Shown piece by piece: positions 12,801 through 25,400 of a DNA stretch of 64,000 nucleotides. Each line of letters opens with the position of its first letter. Within the stretch, counting starts at the first letter, position 1. Both the position numbers and the translations under genes were made by a program. The stretch comes from Sipunculus nudus. Its lineage: Eukaryota; Annelida; Sipuncula; Golfingiida; Sipunculidae. The notes under the pieces are model-generated. The model was not told the origin of the DNA and searched no databases. It saw nothing but the letters and a program-made list of their open reading frames with translations. Location: assembly GCA_026874595.1 (NCBI GenBank), contig CM049313.1, positions 60,221,159-60,285,158 of the forward strand. The letters are read 5' to 3'.

Positions 12801-15244
12801 GATTCTGCCAACTTAATACATGCCATCCAATATGCACACTTGCATGCAAAACGAAAAGATTGTTTTCAATAGTAAAGTGTTGTATCAGGAAAATATAGAA
12901 GATGGGTGCCTAAAAAGTATCAGAAATAATACACCATTTTTTTTAGGAAAATATGGAAAATACATGTATAGGGAGTCTGTGGTAAACCCCTGTAAAATAC
13001 TTTTTTTTGTGTCATGTTTGCTCCTACATATCAACTACTAATGTGAAAAACATCTAGTTGTTCACCTTTCCAACGGATTGGTTCAAAATGAAAAATGCCT
13101 ATCTGTGCACGAGTTTGCCTGCTGTCTGAGACAGGCGGTAAAGCATTTTACAACGCCTGTGCAAGGATGTTATACTCATGGCATGTAATTATCTGCATGG
13201 TTATCACTCTTGAACAAAGGGCCAGTGTACATAAGCAGAAGCCATAAGACTGATGTGAATTACAGCCCACATAAAACCAGTAAAACTACTCTGGTCAATT
13301 ATGGCCACTCATACAAATGTTCCAATGGTTTATATTTGAGACCTTACATATACTCAGAACTTCAAACTAACTAGACAAAATCTACCGGTAATATATTCAA
13401 GGTTATAAGATTCAGGAGATAAATAGATGAGACTATTGTGCACTGTTACACTTACTAATCTGCTAGGAAAGCAATGGGATCTGCTGGACGATTCTCCACT
13501 ATCTTGGACAGCACATCTTTCATCTGGGCTCCAATGTTGTGGCGTTCTACAAAAATTTATAGAAAACTGTATGAAATCTTTACCTAAGTTTTGTTGAAGG
13601 TACAATAAATCTTGGCCAGCTGATATATGTTACCTTTTAGTCTTTTAAATTTTAAAAATTCTTAAGTAATTTAAATTATCTGATTATTACAAAATCTTAT
13701 GACATTTGAATGATTTGATGTTCTCAATAACAACCACTGAAAAATGTGTATAAGCGTGCCTGGCACAAACTGTTGTCTTCTGAGAAATACACAGTTAAGA
13801 TGGTTTGCAAAAAGGAAAAACTTCAGCTGTCAAGCACCTATCAATATGATGTATGGACTACGCTTCTACGTACTTATGGAAAACAAACTTTGCAGATACG
13901 GACTACGCATGCGGACTACGGATACGGACTACGCACTTATGGAAAATCACCTTAATACAGTACCTTGTGACCTGGTAATCCATGTCTGTATTATGATCTT
14001 ATATTCCCTTTCCTGTTTACATTTATTTTTTCTCATTTAAAATGAGAATTTCATGCACATTTAAAACTTTAAATAGATCAACATACAGTAGAGAGTTGTT
14101 TATCTAAAAGCCTTGGTAGACAATCTTCTTGTTTGGATGAACATCATACCCATGAGCCATCTCGCATGAAATTGCTCTGGGAATCTCCATGAATACACCG
14201 CCCAGTTTGGGACATTACCAGATACTGACTGACCCAAATTGATTAAGCTAGCCCGAGATAAATGTATGACAATATATTGTAATATTTTTTATCGATTTAA
14301 TTAATGTATCAAACAGAAAACACTATTTTAAATAATATAATTATTGGTGAACATCCTGTGCTGGAAACAATTGGTATTGTACCTACATCATGTCACACGT
14401 GGCTGCCATGATAACTAGAATGACCTGCCATGACCTTTGAAAGTGCTGCCATCTCTTGGCAGATAGGTTAACTATGGGAACCTTTGTACTAAGCTCCTAT
14501 CTCAGCGCTTTACCTATAGGCCTACTGCCTATATCTTAAGCGCTGTTTGTTTTGACCTCGTATCCTGAATTGCTACACAACAGGGAGGCACTGTATTTTT
14601 GTCTAATCTGATGAGACTGTGCTGTGAGACAAAACGGTTTACCAGCCTTGTGAGGAATACAAGGAGCCAATGTTGTTAATTTCGTTTTAAGTAGCTCATC
14701 GCCCCAGCAACCATTTGAACTGGCCACAGGCTCAGAGAGAATGGCCCCACACGTGGTTTCTGGGCTGACCCTGATGCCTGTCAAGTGTTTGTTGACTGGG
14801 ATTCGGTTGGCTGCTAGTCACATCAGCAGTTTCTTCAGCAGACAGGCCCACCAACCAGTGTTTAAGTGCATCGTAAATGGTCAAAGCAGGCAGCGGGGAA
14901 ATCAGTAGCTTCTTTAGAAGCACAAGACTTCCCCTGCCTCGGGAGCGTACCTTTAAACATGTACTGTAAACGGTCTTGAGATATTCGAGATTCTACAGTA
15001 TTTAAGATTTTAATATCCTTTTTGACATTGCCCTAGAGGAAATCTTCAATTATCGCCCGGTAGTCGATAAAATGACCTCTGACAAGTTCCTAGCAGACAA
15101 CGGAAAAGAAAAGGAAAGGTAAAACAAAAGTATTGGGATAAATGATAAAATCTGCGGCAATATGGACCAGGAAAGATTGACAATACCAAGAAACACTCTA
15201 TCAGCTTCAATGCTTCTGCTGGTGTCAGTTTTCTTGTCAGCCAT
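1843..15244 (-). CDS. TPGS1: TPGS1, tubulin polyglutamylase complex subunit 1 (7 coding exons, 3' end not included)
   Basis: Non-catalytic subunit that, in mammals, assembles with the TTLL1 ligase and guides polyglutamylation of tubulin in cilia, flagella and neurons. Exons on the minus strand: 15244-15187, 13546-13456, 12393-12263, 7346-7283, 5583-5468, 2548-2413, 1900-1843. All junctions are GT-AG and the reading frame is kept through every one, giving 218 codons so far. The start is the ATG at 15244 (protein begins MADKKTDTSRS). Residues about 20-55 form an RIIa/Dpy30-like segment with the signature RPADPIAFLADYFETL, matching human RPEEPIAFLAHYFE. Further matches to human TPGS1 are KKIQCRDHEVV, GVFTCFVLQDFL and LEAGHMLGPDKL. 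Human TPGS1 is about 290 residues, so some 30-70 residues are missing at the C terminus; a possible next exon touches the left edge. The introns are loaded with repeats and MITEs. The identity rests on protein matches recalled from memory, not a search. Confidence 0.93.
2631..2860. repeat. Left tandem array of ATCTCGTxxCCACGCG units
   Basis: Alternating units of 21-22 bp, either ATCTCGTTCCCACGCGTTAGT or ATCTCGTGGCCACGCGATAATT-like, repeated about ten times. The units are self-complementary in part, so the array can fold on itself as well as pair with the right-hand array. Confidence 0.9.
3170..3420. repeat. (TA)n and (TG)n microsatellites
   Basis: Long alternating TA runs broken by a TGTG stretch and irregular ATTATATA segments. 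Peptides read through it are only Y/I repeats and are not coding. Confidence 0.95.
3743..3830. repeat. (TA)n microsatellite
   Basis: A second alternating TA run in the core of the foldback element, with a few C interruptions. Confidence 0.95.
4381..4680. repeat. Right tandem array of the foldback element
   Basis: Reverse-complement partner of the left array, with units like TATCGCGTGGCCACGAGATA and CTCGTGGGAACGAGATAATT. It is somewhat longer than the left array, consistent with unequal expansion after insertion. Confidence 0.9.
4820..5121. mobile_element. Small TA-flanked MITE (pogo/mariner-like)
   Basis: Begins CAGTAGAACC and ends with its reverse complement GGTTCTACTG. TA lies on both sides (4818-4819, 5122-5123), and TATCCGAA / TTCGGA blocks are inside. 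Its 302 bp carry no coding capacity. It lies 100 bp from the foldback element in the same TPGS1 intron. Confidence 0.75.
5584..7282. other. TPGS1 intron 4, no features seen
   Basis: AT-rich intron sequence with no second coding exon, RNA gene or clear repeat boundary that I can support. Confidence 0.6.
8505..10195. mobile_element. Dispersed element F with internal ~180-bp tandem units
   Basis: Its left end (near ACGACACGAATGCCCCCGCC) and right end (GCCCCGGCCACTTTGTGGAG) look like imperfect inverted ends around ATGCCCC motifs. Inside are tandem units marked by GTACATGTGTATTTGTC at 9562, 9742 and 9923, with a broken unit at 10102; the period is about 180 bp. A more diverged unit sits near 8708. 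A (GGAC)n-rich tract is at 9472-9510. No transposase. It lies in TPGS1 intron 3. Confidence 0.65.
10720..12056 (+). repeat. Dispersed repeat family A, near full-length copy
   Basis: Non-coding repeat ending in a (GGAC)n tract, GGACCACGACTATAGCTCAG and ATGACTTATAGTCAGCTGAGC. It contains two diverged direct halves, each marked by ATTATGTTTGGGCC (10990 and 11668). Another plus copy is at 56490-58053 and minus copies at 49406-52120 and 52169-52764. Confidence 0.75.
12394..13455. other. TPGS1 intron 2, no features seen
   Basis: AT-rich sequence between two TPGS1 exons. Short open frames of 60-70 codons overlap each other on both strands and show no protein-like composition. Confidence 0.6.
14490..14949. 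mobile_element. 9-bp-TSD MITE, copy 1 (internally deleted)
   Basis: Begins TAAGCTCCTATCTCAGCGCT and ends CCTCGGGAGCGTA, matching the two longer copies near 50 kb but 240 bp shorter. Flanks are CCTTTGTAC (14481-14489) and CCTTTAAAC (14950-14958), a 9-bp duplication with two changes. It lies in TPGS1 intron 1. The 9-bp duplication suggests a Mutator-like origin. Confidence 0.75.
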
Positions 15245-16763
15245 TTTGAAACTAAGACGCAACAGACATGAACTCCACAAACAAAAGGGAAACGAAAATT
15301 CTAATATGAAGGAACGGTATCATTATCGGCTGTTGAATTAGTTTGTTTGTTCAGAAATATGATACAAATGACTTAAATTTAAATACAAATAATCCCTCTG
15401 TTATGCTTTTAATACAAAATAACTTATCCAGACAGAAAGCCGACAAAAAGCAATAGAAATAAATCCGGTTTAAATATTTTCGCTACACCTTACTTCCATT
15501 TCATTGGTTTAGCCTACACCAATCACAGAAGGGAACAGTTTGTTTGGTACGGACTAAAACCCGATTGTCGGATGTCGGATGCCAAACGGACGTCAATCTA
15601 AGATGCCTTTCTTATATACATACATATATATATATATATAAATATATTATATATTGAAAATGTTTTTATTACATTATTACATATTATATATATATACTTG
15701 CGTGGTGAAGATGTATATCATTATAATTTTTATAGAAAATTTAAATGATCATTGCAATATTTTCTGTTTAGTGTTAGAGAGATTCGTGTAAAGATCACTG
15801 TTTCTTAATGGAAATAATATTAAAGTGTTGTATGAAATCGACAACTTGCATAATAAAAAGAAACATGTAAGACTCGCTTAAGTGGTGCTAAAATAATCAG
15901 ACAAAGTGAAACAATACAAAATTGTGTTGTTTAAAATACATGTACACATAATAACATAATGTCGTTAACTTTCATAAAGATAATTGTATAACTTAATTAT
16001 TTCATGGAGAACATTAAACATGTCCATGTTATAAATCGAAGACAGAAACTAGAGTCAGGATAATGCTATTGACATTCCGTTTTACTTTAAACAAATTTAA
16101 TAAATTGTTCTTTTTGTGTGATTATATGCTCATCCATGCAATATACAAATAGCGCGTGCATCTATGTTTTCATTTCATCTTATACACTTATAATTTGCCA
16201 TGTATAATTGTCACTTCTGGTATATTTTTATTTCTCTCAGAACAATCAACAAATATCAAGTTATAATAAATATGATGAATAAAAATGATTCTAAATGCAG
16301 GAAGTGAACAAATACAGAATATATAATAAACAATTATTAAGTATTTGTTTTTCCCTGCATGTATGCTATAAGCTACAACATTTGTTCACAGAATCGGTAT
16401 TCATGGTGTGTGATAATTTGAATTCCTATTATATAAAATATATATATATATTTTTCTATTTCAAATGTTATATTAAATACAGATATAACTGCACTGGTTG
16501 CATCATATCAGCCATCTCGCACTCGCACATCTTCACGTCAATTCTTATTTATTAAGCCAACACTAAATTTATTGACGTTTGGTGGCATGGCTTTTGCAAA
16601 TATTGACCCAGAAATTTGGAACAAGCTCCGGCCCGTCAAATATGTTTGATGCTTATTTTAATTTCTGTTTTTTATCTGTTTATTCATTTAAATGTATTAT
16701 TATACTTAGTATGACCAGCGCTTTGATTAAGCATACATACTTGGATGTTGTGCGCTTTATGAG
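15245..16763. other. Intergenic region upstream of TPGS1
   Basis: Contains the presumed TPGS1 promoter just above 15244, with GAAACTAAGACGCAACAGACA before the start codon. The rest is AT-rich with short TA runs near 15620-15700. No gene is seen. Confidence 0.5.
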
Positions 16764-19030
16764 GGCAATAAATAAAACTCGGAAGTCGGAAGTCGGAAGC
16801 CCTCGGAAGTCGGAAGCCGTTATAATTTTTGATATAATGTTAAAAATAACGATCATACCAACACTTTTTCGTGTTAAAATGGAAGATATAGACCCCCTTT
16901 GCAAAACCAGAAAGTCGCACAAACGTATATTCCCATATATGAAAATCAAACCATTTTTAATGCGTCGGAAGCCTCTCGGAAGTCATCCTGAGGTGACAGA
17001 TGATGTTCAAAATGCATAAAACTCGGAAGTCAAGACCATATAGCACCAACCAAAAATGACACAGAAAAAGTCTGGCATAATTCCAAATTTTAATTTAAGT
17101 TATATTTATGTATTTGAATGAAACCATAATGTATATTACTAATTAAACATAATAATATATAAAATAGAAAAAATAAATGTTGAAATATGCATTCAAATGT
17201 AATACATTATATATCATATCGCGACGTAATATTTTAATATGGAATGTTATTTCTAATAAATATAATATAAAAGCATTTAAAATTTCGTAATTTTATCAAA
17301 AAGGTGTGATAATTTTTTTCCTTATATAACAAAATAGATAAGAATATTTTATCATATAAAAAAGTTAAGTATTCTAAATTAATTTGTATTATAATATTTT
17401 TACATAATAATATTCAAATATTTGATAAATACATAAATTTGTATATTAATGTATAAAAAACTAACAAATTATCAAACTGTCGCATCCTTGCAGGAACTGG
17501 TAAAACCGTAAGAAAAGTCCATTAAGTTTTGTATTAATAAAACTATTCTTCTTTATCCATTAGGGTGCTATATACATATAAATGAAACTAATTTTTATCC
17601 ATGCATTAGGTTGCTTTATATGGAACGCATATAACTCTCCAATGCTTGTTGAATACTGATCACCCAACGTATCAGGAAACATTTTTAGATCATTGCACAG
17701 ACAATTTGCATTAACCATTATAAAAACACTTCCAAAATATTTTGAAAATTTAAAAATATGTAAAACTACATAACTGTGAAAGATAGAAAAAAAGGCATGT
17801 GATGTTGCAAAAATATTGATATAAATTATAACAGTATCTTTATATTTCAATTTTAGCTTTATCAAAATAATTTATGTAGGAAGGATATTACATTATTATA
17901 TGATTCCAGAGATCATTTTTAAATTTTACACTTTAAAGCCACATACTGTTTCGGAAACATTTTAAGAACAGTTTCATAAAATGTTTTTGCTAACTGGGGA
18001 TCAGGCAATAAGAACAATGAAACGCGTGTGCCTTTAAGGTAACGACATAAACTATCTTTAGATAATTATCAGTTACAACTAATAGGAGGAATCGCCATCT
18101 AAATTCTTTTCTGCCATCTGTTATCCTTTTTATTTGTTAGAATAACTCCCTAGGTGGAGGAGATAAATTATCACATACATGAATGGATATATAAATAATC
18201 ATATTATATACAATTTAATCATTTCATATATTAATTTATATTGACTTATATAATTTGGTCTTACTTAATATAGGAATATTGATTATAATGTACTTTTTTA
18301 ATATTTATTTTATCATATAATATAATTTAATATCAAATTATATCGATGTTGAATGAATATATAATTATATCGTCATCTGTGTTATTTAACACATTATGTA
18401 TACATTTTATTATACTTGTATTATGTAATTATATTTTGCATCATATATGTATTTGTTCAATGAAAAAAATAGAGAATACCAAAACAAATCTGTATTGTAT
18501 TATACATTTTTTTTATTTATAATTATAGTATTTTATATTCATGTTTTATATTTTAATATGAATTTATATATTATGTTGTTAGTTATATACATTATGATTT
18601 TATTCAAATACATTAATATCACTTAAATTAATTTTTGGGTTAATGCATATATTATTTTGTTAGTTATATACATTATGATTTTATTCAAATACATAAACAT
18701 TACCTAAATTAATATTTGGGTTGATGCAAGACCCTTTTTGTGTCGTTGTCGGTTGGTATACTGTGGCTTGACTTCCGAGTTTTATGCATTTTGAGCATCA
18801 TCTGTCACTTCAGGATGACTTCCGAGAGGCTTCCGACGCATTAATTATGCTTAAATTTTCATATATATCAATATATATCTTTGAAACTTTCTCGTATGAA
18901 AAAGGGTGTCTATATCTTCCGTTTTAACACAAAAACTTGTCGATTTGTTCGTTATTTTTAAAATTATACTAAAATATAAAACGGCTTCCGACTTCCGAGG
19001 GCTTCCGACTTCCGAGTTTTATTTATTGCC
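16764..19030. mobile_element. Foldback element with ~270-bp inverted arms and 9-bp duplication
   Basis: The left arm starts GGCAATAAATAAAACTCGG and contains several GGAAGTC units; the right arm is its reverse complement ending GTTTTATTTATTGCC. Both arms run to ATGCATAAAACTCGGAAGTC (about 17035 and 18770). The flanks are identical: CTTTATGAG at 16755-16763 and 19031-19039. The 1.7-kb core is very AT-rich, non-coding and holds a direct repeat of about 80 bp (about 18570-18720). It lies in the TPGS1-SMN intergenic gap. Confidence 0.9.
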
Positions 19031-19039
19031 CTTTATGAG

Positions 19040-19417
19040 TGTATATAATAATAATAATAATAACAATAATAATAATAATAATCATTATTATTATTATTAC
19101 ACATGCATTTACTATTTGCAATAACAGTAAAAAATACAATACAAACATAAAAGAAATTAGAGACATTATGAACTTGGAAAATATATGAATTTTTCATTGA
19201 GACCAGTAGGGTTTTTTATATAATAACTTGTAATATGTCTTTGACTATGAGGGTATGATAGTATAAAAGATTTAAGTTGATTTCTGCAAGATTTATGTCC
19301 ATTTATACATCTTATGTACCCATTGCCGACAGCGTTTTAGCATGTTTGTAAGCAGTTGAAATCTACGTGCGCGTGTGCGTGCATGCGTTTTGGTAACAAC
19401 TGTTTGGTTAGGCAAAG
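19040..19417 (+). promoter_or_regulatory. Presumed SMN promoter and 5' UTR
   Basis: After an (AAT)n microsatellite (19050-19100) the sequence becomes less AT-rich, with a GTGCGCGTGTGCGTGCATGC stretch at about 19368 and GGTTAGGCAAAG directly before the ATG. No TATA box stands out. The promoter position is inferred from the start codon. Confidence 0.4.
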
Positions 19418-22400
19418 ATGGCAGCCGCCGGGGAAGTTGTGTTTTGTCGTGGACAGGTAATATCAAAGGGTATTTGGTACAATGCGTTAGCAGATAACAT
19501 TGTCATCAATAAAAATGTAACCCACAGGTCACGTTTATCATGATTTGAAATGTGAATAGTTCCTTATCCCGGTGCATAATAAACAGGGGTGGAATTTATT
19601 ACAAGACGTCTGCCTGACGGCCCAATTTGAGCGATATTAGGGGTAATCCGGTTGACACTAATTTCAAACATGAGTGCACATGATCACTGTTCTTACACAC
19701 TCTCGCTCTAAAAGTTGCCATACACAGATGAATAGGACAGATATTATTATTCACAGGATAGAAGAAATTGCAGTTGTATGAATTCTTAAGGTGAATGTAT
19801 ATTATTATTAATTATGTAAATTAATGCTGTAAATTAAAACGAGTTTAATGAGGTACATTATGAGTTGTGCATTATTTATCAAACCATTTTTGAAAACGAA
19901 AAATAAGAACTGATTATTTAACCTGAACTTTGAAAATTTGGTCAAAAAGATAGTCTTGATTCCAATAAACAAACAGATGAGCATACTCTTATGGTAATAT
20001 TACACATACCATATTTCCTTGCTCAGATGTTGGGTCTTCAATAGTTGCCTGCCTTATTTAGTAGGCGGGGCAAAACTATGTCTCAGAAAAATGCGATAGA
20101 CTTTGGGTGTCAGAGTATTTTCCATGTTAGCTGCCAGATGTCTTTTCCCATTACAATAATATGTGCATTTACTGGCCAAATTGACAGGAGATAGTGTGTG
20201 TGTTTAATCATATAATCTATAAATCATTTTTTTTTATATGCATGCCTATTTTTTCCATAAGGGACATAATATTCTTGAATCTTCCATTGCTGTGCCGTGC
20301 CCTCCATATTGTCTCATGTGAGATATTCCTCTGCGGTCACATGGTCAGCGCTGTTGCGTGCCTGGATAAGGTCCCCCACCTTGTTCTCCACCTCCGCCTG
20401 TTCAACACACATAGAGGTTCAATTTTGCCAACACACTGATCCAAACTGACTTAATTAGTATAATTGGCTCAAGTGTACGGTCAGAACAATAAGCATACCT
20501 GTGTTTCAAGACTAACTGACCAGGGTGCCGTGTGCAAGAGCCCGACAACTGACATCAAAGGAGAATATACCGGTTGGATTGTCAAGTCAGAAAATATGTC
20601 TGTATGCCAGTCTGTGCATGGAAATGCCATGTCAGAGTGGGAATCAAAGGCTGTTGCTTTGCCAAGGCTTATTTATATGGGTTACCTTCGTTTTTTACAA
20701 AATACCATCAGATTTCAAGGTTTTCAGATTGTTAAGGGTCGGAATGTCAAGTCACAACTGTACATAGGTTTTTTACTGCTTTTACATAAGGGTGTGAGAA
20801 ACCTGTATTCTACATGATGTTTAATAACAGTGTGAAAAACTTCCCAACCCTGATTACAGGTTTACTTTGTCCTTGGTGTAGACCATGTAGTTTATTTTGT
20901 ACTGGTTTAGTTAGTGTCCTAGTGAACTGCTTTTTGTTTGATATTTCAGGAAGATGAGAGTGATTTATGGGATGATACAGCACTAATCCAGGCTTATGAT
21001 GAAGCAGTCAAACAAGTCAAGGTAAGATCAAGAGCCTTCAACCAAAAGTGTTAGTACAGTCCATATACTGTGGTTCATATTTATGGTATTACATGTTAGT
21101 ATTATTTTATTGTATCCCCAGACAAAGTGGGGATACTACAGTTTCATGACAGTCCCGCCGCCGCAAAAAAATCCAGTGAGCGGGATAACTAAAAAAATAT
21201 GTCACTGATCTTTATCAAACTTCACATGTGTATAGATATAGGTAAGAAGAGGAAGTCTATTCAAAAAGGGCTCATGACCTTTGCTAGGAGAGTGACCTTG
21301 ACCTTGAATAGGTCAATTTTTGCTGAAAATAATACTAATTCTTAAATATCTCAATAAAGCTTGCATTGATTGGTCCAAAAATCAAGGTGACTGAAGATCT
21401 TAGATAGCCTTGTGATGTGCCGGTAACTTGTGGCACCACCTGTTATCCTTTTCTGGTCTTCAAGCCTTTTGATATCCCCTGTAATTGTCAAAATATTCGT
21501 TTCGTCATGATAATTCATGCTTTTATTGATGAATGGATTTCAAACTTGACTTATATATGTCCAATTGAAAAAGCTAGACCCCAAATAATTTTTGGGTCAT
21601 GAGGTCAAAGGTCAAGGTCAAAGAACATCTATAAAAAGATTGTTGATGCATTTTCAGCCAATATTTTCATCTCAGACCTTTCATCTTGCACACTTAGTTC
21701 ACCTGCCAATAGAGAAAGAACCCTATCAATAATGAGGTTACAAGGTAAAAGGTGAAGGTCACAGGAGCCATCTTCCCAAAAAATTCAATTCCTGATGATA
21801 ACTCTAGCTTGGTTGATATATGAGTTTCAAATTTTACTTATATATGGCAAATCAATGAAGCCAGAATCCTATTGATTTCGGGGTCATGAGGTCAAAGGTC
21901 AAGGTCACAAGACATATCTTTAAACAAATTGTGGATGAATTCTAAACCAAACTTTTAATCACAGACCTTTCTTCTTGCAGTTATAGCTTACCTATCAATA
22001 GAGGAAGCTCCATATTAATTTTGGGGTTACAGGGTCAAAGGTGAAGGTCACAGGAGCCATCTGTCCACAAATTCAATTCCTGATGAAAACTCCAGCTTGG
22101 TCGATATGAGTTTCAAACTTTACTTATATATGGCCAATCATTGAAGCCAGAATCCTATTGATTTTGGGGTCATGAGGTCAAAGGTCAAGGTTACAAGACA
22201 TATCTTTAAACAAATTGTGGATGAATTCTAAACCAAACGTTTCATTTCACACCTTTCATTTTGTACATATAGCTCACTTGTCAATAGAGGAAGACCCCTA
22301 TCATTTTTGGGGTGACAAGTGCAAAGGGGAAGGTCATGGGGGCTGTCTGTCCAAAAATTAGTTTCTTGATGATAATTCAAGCTTGGATTGATATATGGAA

Positions 22401-25400
22401 TACAAACTTGACTTTTATTTATGGCCCATCAATAAAGCAATTCATCTATTAATTTTCAGGTTATTAGGTCAAAGGCCAAGGTCACAGGACACACATCTTT
22501 GAAAAGATTGTGGATGCATTTTAAGCAAAACTTTTTCATCGCAGACCTTTCATCTTGCACATATAGCTCACCTACCAGTAAAGGAAGCTCCATATCAATT
22601 TTGGGGTTACAGGGTCAAAGGTGAAGGTCACAGGAGCCATCTATCCAAAAATTCATATCCTGATGAGAACAATAGCTTGGATTGATATATGGGTTTCAAA
22701 CTTGACTTATATATGGCCCATCAATAAAGCAAGAAACCTATTGCTTTTGAGGTCAAGGGTCAAGGTCACAGGAGCCACATCCTTAAAAGATTGTGGATGC
22801 ATTTTAAGCAATACTTTTCATCCTAAGCCTTCCCTCTTGCAAATATAGTTCACCTGCTAATGGATGAAGATTCTTATCAATTTTTGGCTACAAGGTCAAA
22901 GGTCAATGTGACAGGTGCCATCTGTTCTCAAATCTTTGGAAACAGAATTTTGGTCAACCCCATAATTTTTAAATACTACATTTGTTCCCTTCACGTTTGA
23001 CGGAACATTCTCCACCAAGCTGTCGAACAAGTTCAAACATTTGTGACCTTGGCCCTGTCATGTGTCAATTTATACTTCAGAAGAAGGGTGCCTAATTTAG
23101 AGGGGGAATGCTTTGTATGTCTGGGGATACTACAGTATCTCCAATGCCAGAAATTTCTAGTTCAATTTGTTTAATCATACCATCTAGTATTCTACACAGT
23201 GTCTCCATTTAAATATTAAATATTTAATATAGATACAAAATCTTAACAATTTGAATAGGCAGTAGGCACTAAGGGAACATCAAACACCAGTACTGAAATT
23301 CTTGTATATCATTTACATATATTTTTTTCAAAGATCTGATGTCATTCATGATATAAATCTTTGATTAAAGGGTAACATAAAATGTCATATTTATAATTTT
23401 AATCTTTTGCCTAGTCACTTTTTTTCAGCAAAGCCATGGACAATGTTCATGAGATGCAAATGAGGCTATACTTTAAATGATTTTTCGCATCTATAGCTGA
23501 AGCATTTTATTATATGCCCGTCATATGATGGGAGAATTATGGTATACCCTACATCCATTTTATAACTTTTATTGTTGCCGTGATAACTTACCAATGCTTA
23601 AATGGATTTTCACAAAACTCACCATAACTACTTACCAACAAATTATCTCACCCTAGTTCAATTATGGGCAAAATCTGTGCATATTTAATAAGTTCACCAG
23701 TCAGTAGGCTACTTTGTGGTGTTGCTATGATAAATTATGAAGAATATGAAGGTTTTTGATAAAACTTATGAGTTATGTTATTTAATAAAATATCTCACCA
23801 TAATTTGATTTCCAGCAAATTCCATGCAATTTAATGAGGTCAGAGGTCACTGCACTTTGGAGGCACCTTGGAAATAGGATTTTCATGAAACTCGTTATAC
23901 ATATTTACCAATAGAGTTTCTCACCTGATTTGCCTTCTCATTTGCCTAGAGACCTGTAGTCCTTATTCCATATGTGTTGATTTTGCCCATAATCAGACTA
24001 GGGTGAAATAGTAGTTACGGAGAGTTAGGTGAAAATCCATCAAAGCCGCAGTGAGTAATCGCAGTGACACTAAATGTTAACGGACTGACAGTAGGTAAAC
24101 CATAATACCCTTGTCATATGATTGGCATATAATAAGCACAGTATTTCAGCATGATATGATATTGTGGTGATACTTCACAGGTCGTCAAAGTAGGGGGAGG
24201 TTACCATAATTTAAAAGAATTTACAGGAAAATTCAGTTCACCATGCAGAATAGGTGAAGTCAAATTTAGGAATCAGAAATGTTATTTGCTATATATATGT
24301 TAACTCATCTTAGTCTTATATGCCCAATCCTTTAATCATGGTTTCCCATACATCATAAATATATTTATTAATTGCTTGCTTAGTTATATTTTTTAAAATA
24401 TATGAACATTAGTAAATGACTCTCTAACCTTTGTATAACCAGAAACAGTTTCAAGTTGAAGTAAAGGTTGAACCAGAGGATGACCAAGAGAGACCAGACT
24501 CGGGAAAGAAGCAACACAAACGGAAGCAGCGAAAACATCGCCGCAAGGAAAAGCAGGCTACGTCTCAGAATAACAGGACAGAGGTCAGAACTGTCTATGT
24601 ACCATCTTTTTCATAACTACCCCACCATTAAATGCTAATCAGAGCTTTCGGGACTGGGTTAGGGGATGGGGGTTGGTAAGCATTTATGATGCTTAAAATG
24701 AGTTTGGGACCACCAAATTTCTGGCTGTAGGTCCTAGATAATCAAAGCTGGCTTTTCTAGCAGTCACTGACCAATGCTAACTATACTCTGTTCCACCTAA
24801 TTTTTCATGATATTGCTTTCAAATATATTTTATTTGCCACTAAAAATTGTTTTAATCAAAGGAAGTAATGTGGTGGTTTGTGATGATTTAAATGGGCATG
24901 AAATAAATTTATTTTCTTTGCAAACACCAAGACCGTGTTGACCTGTTTGGAAAGAGGTGCAAAAATATAGGCGCCAGTTCAAGAGACCATATTTGTTGAT
25001 CCATGTAATGTAGGAAGGAAAGTATATATGACATAATAAATGTACAAACACCACTGTGATGTCATCAATACGAACTGTCAAGTGGATGTAATTTCACTCC
25101 ATCACCTTGGGTCATCACTGATATGTTGCAAGACTGTACATATGTTCAGTCATTTTTCTTTGTGAAATAATCATATGGAATCCATACATGGGACAGCATT
25201 AATATGCTATAAGATAATCACCACATTTGTCTGATTTGCCTCTGGGGTAATGGTATAAAAATATCACGAAAAATCTTGTGTACAGGGATGGTGGAATGGA
25301 GTATAATTCAAATTAGCCAGTCAACTGGGCAAACACTGCACTGACAGCTGACCCTTATATTTAATATAATGGAATAATAATGTTATGACATGGTATACAA

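Noticed and set aside
16579..17019. 146-codon plus-strand frame
   Set aside because: It runs across the boundary and left arm of the foldback element; the arm's reverse copy does not keep an equivalent frame.
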